From NCBI RefSeq assembly GCF_946479605.1, contig NZ_CAMLGT010000032.1, forward strand, positions 1 to 21,560: 21,560 nt of DNA, in the 5' to 3' direction. How positions within the stretch are numbered: position 1 is the first letter of the stretch; every line of letters starts with the position of its first letter. A program made the translations under genes and the position numbers. Below are positions 15,173-21,560 of the stretch, piece after piece. The notes beneath the pieces were generated by a model that searched no databases, was not told the origin of the DNA, and worked only from the letters and a program-made list of their open reading frames with translations. This DNA is from an uncultured Lacibacter sp. (GTDB lineage Bacteria; Bacteroidota; Bacteroidia; Chitinophagales; Chitinophagaceae).

Positions 15173-15180
15173 CAAAGTAA
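15173..15180 (-). promoter_or_regulatory. Possible -7 promoter element of the OmpH/Skp gene
   Basis: On the minus strand 15180-15173 reads TTACTTTG, seven of eight matches to TAnnTTTG. It lies 11 bp before the ATG, so the predicted transcript would have a leader of only a few bases. The match is imperfect and the spacing unusual. Confidence 0.35.
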
Positions 15181-15243
15181 AGGATTTCGGTTGAGTGTAA
15201 AAAAACGAAGTTGTTTTTAAGAAAGCGTTAACAAGGGAAGGCT

Positions 15244-15306
15244 CAAGAAACAAGAAAGCAAACCCAAGACACAAGAGGGAAAACCCAAAATCCAAAAAAC
15301 AAGTCA
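15244..15306. repeat. Nine degenerate tandem heptamers downstream of rpoC
   Basis: The spacer can be cut into nine successive 7-bp units. Units 1 and 2 (15244-15257) are both CAAGAAA. Units 4, 5, 7, 8 and 9 (15265-15271, 15272-15278, 15286-15292, 15293-15299, 15300-15306) all begin CAA. Units 3 and 6 are more diverged (GCAAACC, GAAAACC) but keep the phase and share the AAACC ending. Consensus is close to CAAGAMA. It lies between the rpoC terminator and the promoter region of the OmpH/Skp gene. Confidence 0.65.
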
Positions 15307-15381
15307 ACCACTGAATTAATAACAAAGCCTCATTTGTACATCTTGCCTCTTTTCGTACCTCGTTGTTCTCATTTCGTACTT

Positions 15382-15412
15382 AAAAAAAGTCCCCCGTTAC
15401 CGGAGGACTTTT
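15382..15412 (-). terminator. Intrinsic terminator of the rpoBC transcript
   Basis: Arms 15385-15396 and 15401-15412 form a 12-bp stem with one G-T pair on the minus strand. The loop is GTAA, a GNRA tetraloop. A run of seven T residues follows on the minus strand (plus-strand A run 15382-15388). It lies 20 bp past the rpoC stop codon. Confidence 0.92.
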
Positions 15413-15432
15413 CATTATCATTCAGCGATTAC

Positions 15433-18400
15433 TTACTCTTCATCATCAAAACTCATGGCTTCTTTGGTAGTGAGGAGTAATTCATACTCTTCTTTACTGC
15501 CAACGATCATGTTTTCGAATTCACGCAAACCTGTACCTGCAGGGATCGGGTGACCGGTGATTACGTTCTCTTTCAAACCTAATAAATCATCCGTTTTACC
15601 TTCAATTGCAGCAGTGCTCAACACTTTCGTTGTTTCCTGGAACGATGCAGCTGAGATCCAGCTTTGTACACCCAGTGATGCTTTGGTGATACCAAGCAAT
15701 ACCGGTTGTGCTGTTGCAGGATGTGCATCTCTTACTTCTACCAGCTTCTTATCTGCACGGCGGAGTAAGCTGTTCTCTTCACGGAACTCACGGAGTGTAA
15801 CAATTTGTCCCGGACGGAACTTATTGCTGTCACCAGGTTCTGTCACCACTTTCTTATCAAAGATGCGATCGTTCTCTTCGTTGAATTCGAAACGATCAAC
15901 CAGATCTTCTTCAAGGAACTTCGTATCACCAGCGTCAATGATCTCAACTTTCTTCATCATCTGGCGTACGATTGTTTCAATATGCTTGTCGTTGATCTTC
16001 ACACCCTGTAAACGATAAACCTCCTGGATCTCATTCACTACGTACTCCTGTACTGCGAACGGACCTTTGATGGTGAGGATATCACCAGGAGCGATCTGAC
16101 CATCACTCAACGGAGCACCTGCTTTAATGAAGTCACCTTCCTGAGCAAGGATCTGACGGGTAAGAGGAACAAGATATTTCTTGGTTACATCATCTTTACT
16201 TGTTACGATGATCTCACGGTTACCACGTTTGATGTTACCGAACGCAACCACACCATCAATTTCAGAAACGATAGCAGGGTTACCAGGGTTACGTGCTTCA
16301 AACAATTCAGTTACACGTGGAAGACCACCTGTGATATCACGGAGCTTACCAAGCACACGTGGGATTTTCACCAACACCTGACCGGCAACTACTTCTTCAC
16401 CTTCTTCGATCACAATGTGTGAACCAACAGGTAAGTTGTACGATTTGATCTCTTTGCCTTCAACGAGCAATGCAGGGATCTTTGTTTTATCTTTTGTTTC
16501 GATAACCACTTTCTCACGGTGACCTGTTTGTTCATCCGCTTCTTCACGGAAGGTAATACCGTCGATGATGTTTTCGAATTTGATTGTACCGGCGATCTCA
16601 GCAATTACAACGTTGTTGAACGGATCCCATGTACAGATCGGATCACCTTTCTTGATTTGCTGACCATCTTTCACTGTAAGTGTAGCACCGTAAGGAATGT
16701 TGTTTGTGATCAGAAGACGATCATTCTTCACATCCATGATACGCACCTCACCTGTACGACCGATTACCATCTGCACTTTCTCACCTTCGTTGTTGGTAGC
16801 AGTTACAGTACGTAAACCATCGAACTGGATCGTACCATCAAACTTAGCAGGCAATGAAGATTCTACTGATGCAGAACCCGCAACACCACCCACGTGGAAG
16901 GTACGAAGTGTAAGCTGTGTACCAGGCTCACCAATTGACTGTGCAGCGATGATGCCCACGGCATCACCTTTCTGTGCAGTAGCACCGGTTGCAAGGTTAC
17001 GGCCATAACATCTTACACACACACCACGTTTGCTTTCGCAAGTCAATACAGAACGTATCTCAACTGTTTCAATACCGGCATCTTCAATTTTTCTTGCAAT
17101 TGCTGCAGAAATCTGCTCGCCTGCGCCCACAATTAGTTGCTCCGATTGCGGATCGTACACATCGTGTAATGATGTACGTCCTTCAATACGATCGCTCAAT
17201 GGCTCAATAATATCTTCGTTATCTTTTAATGCACTTGTAGCAATACCACGCAGTGTACCGCAATCCTCATCGTTAATTACAACGTCTTGTGCAACGTCAA
17301 CCAAACGACGGGTTAAGTAACCGGCATCGGCTGTTTTCAAGGCCGTATCGGCAAGACCTTTACGGGCACCGTGCGTAGAGATAAAGTAATCCAATACGCT
17401 CAAGCCATCTTTAAAGTTGCTCAATACAGGGTTTTCGATGATCTCGCTTCCTGTAGAACCACTCTTACGTGGTTTCGCCATCAGACCACGGATACCAGCG
17501 AGCTGTTTTACCTGCTGCTTACTACCACGTGCACCTGAATCAAGCATCATGTACACCGAGTTGAAACCTTGCTTATCAGAAGCCATTTCACGGATCAACG
17601 TTTCCGTTACACGTGTATCTACACGGCTCCAGATATCGATGATCTGGTTGTAACGTTCGTTGTTGGTGATAAGACCCATGTTATAGCTGTCCCAAACTTC
17701 GTTTACTTCACCTTGTGCGTTTTCTACGAGTTCAGCTTTGATTTCAGGAATGATCAAGTCGTTAATGTTGAACGACAGACCACCCTGGAAGGCAGTGCGG
17801 AAACCGAGTGTTTTAATATCATCAAGGAACTTCGCTGTTTTAGGAACGTTGGTGATTTCGATAATATCGCCAATAATTTCACGAAGGTTTTTCTTCGTTA
17901 ATAAGGCATTTACGAAACCAACTTCTTTCGGTACAAACTGGTTAAAGATGACACGACCTACCGTTGTTTCGATCAGTTTAAATTCCAGTTCGCCATTTGC
18001 ATTACGAACATTGGTCTTTACTTTGATCCATGCATGAAGATCAACCTGCTTTTCGTTGTAAGCAATGATCACTTCTTCTGCAGAATAGAAAGCTTTACCT
18101 TGACCTTTTACAATTTCAGTATCCGTTGTTTTCTTTCCTTTAGAAATGTAATACAGACCGAGTACCATGTCCTGTGAAGGAAGGGTAATTGGTTGTCCGT
18201 TCTGCGGGTTAAGGATGTTGTGCGATGCAAGCATCAATAACTGAGCTTCCAATACAGCAGCATTGCTTAACGGAACGTGTACCGCCATCTGATCACCATC
18301 GAAATCGGCGTTGAACGCAGAACACACGAGCGGGTGAAGTTGAATGGCTTTACCTTCAATCAATTTTGGTTGGAAGGCCTGGATCGACAAACGGTGAAGC

Positions 18401-19719
18401 GTGGGGGCACGGTTCAACATGATCGGGTGACCTTTCAAAATATTTTCAAGGATATCCCAAACTACAGCTTCTTTCTTGTCTACCAGTTTACGTGCAGACT
18501 TCACTGTTTTTACGATACCTCTTTCGATCAGTTTGCGGATGATGAATGGTTTAAACAATTCAGCAGCCATATCTTTTGGTAAACCACATTCGTGCAGTTT
18601 CATTTCAGGACCTACAACGATAACCGAACGACCAGAATAGTCAACACGCTTACCAAGCAAGTTCTGACGGAAACGACCTTGTTTACCTTTCAATACATCA
18701 CTCAACGATTTCAATGCACGACCACCTTCAGCTTTCACCGCATTTGATTTACGGCTGTTGTCGAACAATGAATCGATCGCTTCCTGTAACATACGTTTTT
18801 CGTTACGCAGGATTACCTCAGGAGCTTTAATCTCGAGGAGACGCTTCAAACGGTAGTTACGTATAATTACACGACGATATAATTCATTCAGATAAGATGA
18901 TGCGAAACGACAACCATCCAGGGGAACAAGCGGACGCAGTTCCGGCGGAATAACGGGGATGTATTGCATCACCATCCATTCTGGACGGTTGGTGATACGC
19001 TGGTTAGCATCACGGAAAGCTTCTACAACGCTCAAACGCTTCAAGGCATCTGCACGACGTTGCTGTGAAGTTTCTGTTGCAGCAGCATTACGCAGATCGT
19101 AGCTCAACTGATCGAGATCGATACGAGCCAACATATCATGTACTGCTTCAGCACCCATTTTCGCAATGAATTTCTGCGGATCTTCATCGGGCAGGTACTG
19201 GTTATCTTTTGGCAATGTATCCAGCAGATCAAGGTATTCTTCTTCAGTAAGAAGATCACCCATTGCCATATTTTCTTTTACGCCTGGTTGAATAACCACA
19301 TAGCGCTCATAATAAACGATTGTTTCTAATTTCTTAGAGCTTACACCTAACAGGTAACCGATTTTGTTAGGCAAAGATTTAAAGTACCAGATATGTACTA
19401 CAGGCACCACCAGTTTGATGTGGCCCATACGCTCACGACGTACTTTCTTTTCTGTTACTTCCACACCACAACGGTCGCACACAATACCCTTGTAACGGAT
19501 ACGCTTGTACTTACCGCAGGCACATTCGAAATCTTTTACTGGTCCGAAAATTCTTTCGCAGAACAAACCATCACGTTCTGGTTTGTATGTACGATAGTTG
19601 ATTGTTTCCGGCTTTAATACTTCACCAAAGCTACGCTCCAGGATTGTATCAGGAGATGCCAGACCAATGGTGATCTTTGAAAACGTTGGCCTCTGACGGT
19701 TGTCTTTTCTGAATGCCAT
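15433..19719 (-). CDS. rpoC: DNA-directed RNA polymerase subunit beta'
   Basis: A 1428-residue protein, full length for Bacteroidota. It forms, with beta, the active-site cleft of RNA polymerase. The N-terminal zinc ribbon has Cys66, Cys68, Cys81 and Cys84. The catalytic loop NADFDGD at 470-476 holds the magnesium through Asp472, Asp474 and Asp476. The bridge helix is around 788-812 ([19 protein letters not shown]). The second zinc site uses Cys820, Cys894, Cys901 and Cys904. The trigger loop is near 922-945 ([16 protein letters not shown]). The start at ATG 19717-19719 gives the normal MAFRKDN-type N-terminus. It lies 121 bp downstream of rpoB, a spacer partly filled by a heptamer array, and ends at a strong terminator. 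No break or frameshift is visible. Confidence 0.99.
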   Translation of the reverse strand: MAFRKDNRQRPTFSKITIGLASPDTILERSFGEVLKPETINYRTYKPERDGLFCERIFGPVKDFECACGKYKRIRYKGIVCDRCGVEVTEKKVRRERMGHIKLVVPVVHIWYFKSLPNKIGYLLGVSSKKLETIVYYERYVVIQPGVKENMAMGDLLTEEEYLDLLDTLPKDNQYLPDEDPQKFIAKMGAEAVHDMLARIDLDQLSYDLRNAAATETSQQRRADALKRLSVVEAFRDANQRITNRPEWMVMQYIPVIPPELRPLVPLDGCRFASSYLNELYRRVIIRNYRLKRLLEIKAPEVILRNEKRMLQEAIDSLFDNSRKSNAVKAEGGRALKSLSDVLKGKQGRFRQNLLGKRVDYSGRSVIVVGPEMKLHECGLPKDMAAELFKPFIIRKLIERGIVKTVKSARKLVDKKEAVVWDILENILKGHPIMLNRAPTLHRLSIQAFQPKLIEGKAIQLHPLVCSAFNADFDGDQMAVHVPLSNAAVLEAQLLMLASHNILNPQNGQPITLPSQDMVLGLYYISKGKKTTDTEIVKGQGKAFYSAEEVIIAYNEKQVDLHAWIKVKTNVRNANGELEFKLIETTVGRVIFNQFVPKEVGFVNALLTKKNLREIIGDIIEITNVPKTAKFLDDIKTLGFRTAFQGGLSFNINDLIIPEIKAELVENAQGEVNEVWDSYNMGLITNNERYNQIIDIWSRVDTRVTETLIREMASDKQGFNSVYMMLDSGARGSKQQVKQLAGIRGLMAKPRKSGSTGSEIIENPVLSNFKDGLSVLDYFISTHGARKGLADTALKTADAGYLTRRLVDVAQDVVINDEDCGTLRGIATSALKDNEDIIEPLSDRIEGRTSLHDVYDPQSEQLIVGAGEQISAAIARKIEDAGIETVEIRSVLTCESKRGVCVRCYGRNLATGATAQKGDAVGIIAAQSIGEPGTQLTLRTFHVGGVAGSASVESSLPAKFDGTIQFDGLRTVTATNNEGEKVQMVIGRTGEVRIMDVKNDRLLITNNIPYGATLTVKDGQQIKKGDPICTWDPFNNVVIAEIAGTIKFENIIDGITFREEADEQTGHREKVVIETKDKTKIPALLVEGKEIKSYNLPVGSHIVIEEGEEVVAGQVLVKIPRVLGKLRDITGGLPRVTELFEARNPGNPAIVSEIDGVVAFGNIKRGNREIIVTSKDDVTKKYLVPLTRQILAQEGDFIKAGAPLSDGQIAPGDILTIKGPFAVQEYVVNEIQEVYRLQGVKINDKHIETIVRQMMKKVEIIDAGDTKFLEEDLVDRFEFNEENDRIFDKKVVTEPGDSNKFRPGQIVTLREFREENSLLRRADKKLVEVRDAHPATAQPVLLGITKASLGVQSWISAASFQETTKVLSTAAIEGKTDDLLGLKENVITGHPIPAGTGLREFENMIVGSKEEYELLLTTKEAMSFDDEE

Positions 19720-19799
19720 ATTTTAATTTTCGATTTTAGATTTACGAAGTACGTTTTGCTTCATCCCGGCTATTGTACTTCAACTGTTCGCCGGAACAA

Positions 19800-19841
19800 C
19801 AGGAAACCGGTAACCATTAACTGGTAACCGGTAACCGGAAT
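19800..19841. repeat. Six degenerate tandem heptamers in the rpoB-rpoC spacer
   Basis: The units are CAGGAAA (19800-19806), CCGGTAA (19807-19813), CCATTAA (19814-19820), CTGGTAA (19821-19827), CCGGTAA (19828-19834) and CCGGAAT (19835-19841), head to tail. The array abuts the rpoB stop codon (19841-19843). Two arms, 19807-19815 and 19823-19831-like segments, can also fold into an imperfect hairpin with one mismatch, so it may form structure in the rpoBC mRNA. Confidence 0.65.
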
Positions 19842-21560
19842 TATTCTTCAAATTTCAGGTCTAAGCCCAAGCCTCTTAATTCATGAACCAATACATTGAA
19901 TGATTCAGGAACGCCCGGTCTCGGAACGTTATCGCCTTTAACGATGGCCTCATAAGTTTTTGCACGACCCATGATGTCATCTGATTTGATTGTAAGTAAT
20001 TCCTGCAGGATGTTAGAAGCACCATAAGCTTCCAATGCCCACACCTCCATTTCACCAAAACGCTGACCACCGAACTGTGCCTTACCACCCAACGGTTGTT
20101 GTGTAATTAAGCTGTATGGTCCGATCGAACGGGCGTGCATCTTATCATCAACCATGTGGTGCAGTTTGATCATGTAAATGATACCAACTGTAGCTTTCTG
20201 GTGGAAGCGCTCACCTGTTTCACCATCGTAAAGGAATGTATGACCGAAGGTTGGTAAACCCGCTTCTGAAATATGTCCGGCAATTTCTTCTACTGTAGCA
20301 CCATCGAAGATCGGTGTAGCGAACTTCACGCCTAATTTTTCACCAGCCCAACCAAGTACAGTTTCGTAAATCTGTCCAAGGTTCATACGGCTAGGTACAC
20401 CAAGCGGGTTCAATACAATATCAACAGGAGTACCATCTTCGAGGAACGGCATATCTTCCTGGCGAACGATCTTGGCAACGATACCTTTGTTACCGTGACG
20501 ACCCGCCATCTTATCACCCACTTTCAGTTTACGCTTAACAGCTAAATAAACTTTCGCAAGTTTCAATACACCGGCTGGTAATTCATCACCAATAGAGATG
20601 TTGAATTTCTCACGCTTGTAACGGCCGAGTTCTTCGTTATACTTGATGTTGTAGTTGTGTAACAATTGGTTGATCCATTCGTCAGTTACAGGATCACCTG
20701 TCCAACCTAAAGGATTAACGTTTGCATAGTCGATACCTGCAAGGTTCTTCTGGTTAAACTTAGCGCCTTTACCAATTAATGATTCGCCGAAGTTATTGTT
20801 AACACCTGCAGATGTTTTTGTTTGCAGGAGCGATAACAATTTGCTCAGCAATACATCCAGTAAATCGGTTGTATTCTTTTCGTGGATCTTTTCAACTTTT
20901 TCCAGCAATGCTTTTTCACGGATCTTTCCATTCTTATCTTTCTTGGCACGTTGGAAGAGTTTCTTATCAATTACCACACCTTCAGTACCACTTGGAGCCT
21001 TCAGTGAAGCATCTTTTGCATCACCTGCTTTATCACCAAAGATGGCACGTAACAACTTCTCTTCAGGAGTTGGGTCGCTTTCACCTTTTGGAGTGATTTT
21101 ACCAATAAGGATATCGCCTTCTTTGATCGCTGCTCCAATACGGATGATACCGTTTTGATCCAGGTCTTTTGTTGCTTCCTCACTTACGTTTGGAATATCT
21201 GGCGTTAATTCTTCTTCACCAAGTTTAGTATCACGCACTTCCAGTTCGTATTCTTCAACGTGTACAGAAGTAAAGAGATCTTCTTTAACTACTTTTTCGT
21301 TGATAACGATCGCATCCTCGAAGTTGTAACCTTTCCAAGGCATGAACGCCACTTTCAGGTTACGGCCCAACGCCAATTCACCATCTTTCACCGCATAACC
21401 TTCAGTAAGGAAGTCGCCTTCTTTTACTGCCTGGCCTTTCTTCACGCAAGGCTTCAGGTTAATACAAGTGCTTTGGTTTGTTTTGATGAACTTCGTGAGC
21501 TTGTAAATCTTCAAATCATCTTCGAAGCTTACCAAACGTTGTTCTTCACTTATTTCGTAA
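19841..21560 (-). CDS. rpoB: DNA-directed RNA polymerase subunit beta, C-terminal part (runs off the right edge)
   Basis: The last 572 complete codons of the beta subunit; the frame stays open to the window edge, so the TTG near 21535 is an internal Leu codon and not a start. Recognisable parts are [13 protein letters not shown], then [17 protein letters not shown] (the conserved region around the catalytic centre), then [12 protein letters not shown] with its active-site Lys and His, [22 protein letters not shown], and the C-terminal clamp segment [22 protein letters not shown] that contacts beta'. The end [14 protein letters not shown] is the usual Bacteroidota C-terminus. Beta binds the nucleotide substrate and the nascent RNA and is the target of rifamycins, whose binding region lies upstream of this window. 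It is co-directional with rpoC. Confidence 0.98.
   Translation of the reverse strand, partial: YEISEEQRLVSFEDDLKIYKLTKFIKTNQSTCINLKPCVKKGQAVKEGDFLTEGYAVKDGELALGRNLKVAFMPWKGYNFEDAIVINEKVVKEDLFTSVHVEEYELEVRDTKLGEEELTPDIPNVSEEATKDLDQNGIIRIGAAIKEGDILIGKITPKGESDPTPEEKLLRAIFGDKAGDAKDASLKAPSGTEGVVIDKKLFQRAKKDKNGKIREKALLEKVEKIHEKNTTDLLDVLLSKLLSLLQTKTSAGVNNNFGESLIGKGAKFNQKNLAGIDYANVNPLGWTGDPVTDEWINQLLHNYNIKYNEELGRYKREKFNISIGDELPAGVLKLAKVYLAVKRKLKVGDKMAGRHGNKGIVAKIVRQEDMPFLEDGTPVDIVLNPLGVPSRMNLGQIYETVLGWAGEKLGVKFATPIFDGATVEEIAGHISEAGLPTFGHTFLYDGETGERFHQKATVGIIYMIKLHHMVDDKMHARSIGPYSLITQQPLGGKAQFGGQRFGEMEVWALEAYGASNILQELLTIKSDDIMGRAKTYEAIVKGDNVPRPGVPESFNVLVHELRGLGLDLKFEE

Noticed and set aside
15244..15306. 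CRISPR array
   Set aside because: The period is only 7 bp, there are no spacers between units, and no cas gene lies in the window.
15557..16018. Plus-strand frames opposite rpoC and rpoB, including 153 and 120 codons
   Set aside because: They are antisense shadows of highly conserved polymerase genes, Ser-rich and without domain features.

Overview
The window looks like chromosomal DNA from a Bacteroidota bacterium, probably family Chitinophagaceae. The evidence is the -7 promoter form TAnnTTTG upstream of the tRNA and of the first plus-strand operon, the near absence of Shine-Dalgarno sequences, a type IX secretion (T9SS)-like C-terminal tail on one secreted protein, and the sequence character of RpoB/RpoC. 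The genus cannot be fixed from the sequence alone. There is no insertion sequence, phage gene, CRISPR array or rRNA.

Layout. (1) 1-2660 is sparsely coded. It holds the 5' end of a PAS-domain (probably signalling) gene running off the left edge, a secreted protein with an apparently shortened T9SS tail, a gene-free stretch with a perfect FNR/CRP-type palindrome, a small basic conserved hypothetical protein preceded by three direct repeats at 11-bp spacing, and a tRNA-Asp with its own promoter and terminator. (2) 2661-10335 is a tight five-gene plus-strand operon: a Gfo/Idh/MocA oxidoreductase, a polyprenyl-phosphate sugar-1-phosphate transferase, two tandem paralogous secreted M1 metallopeptidases (the second with a long C-terminal extension that looks like an outer-membrane barrel), and a GNAT/FemAB-like acyltransferase. 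The mix suggests cell-envelope work. (3) 10429-15161 is on the minus strand. skp/ompH-like is followed by a tightly packed set: APC permease, heptose-7-phosphate kinase-type sugar kinase, isoaspartyl peptidase/asparaginase and ispD. (4) 15382-21560, also minus, holds the end of rpoB and all of rpoC, closed by a strong intrinsic terminator.

The two operons converge at about 10336-10428. Most genes are housekeeping or envelope functions. The least expected signals lie between genes. Three separate spacers (10334-10354, 15244-15306, 19800-19841) carry degenerate tandem repeats that differ in sequence but share a 7-bp period. The FNR-like box and the 11-bp-spaced repeats are candidate regulatory sites. 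I found no convincing new defence or mobile system.
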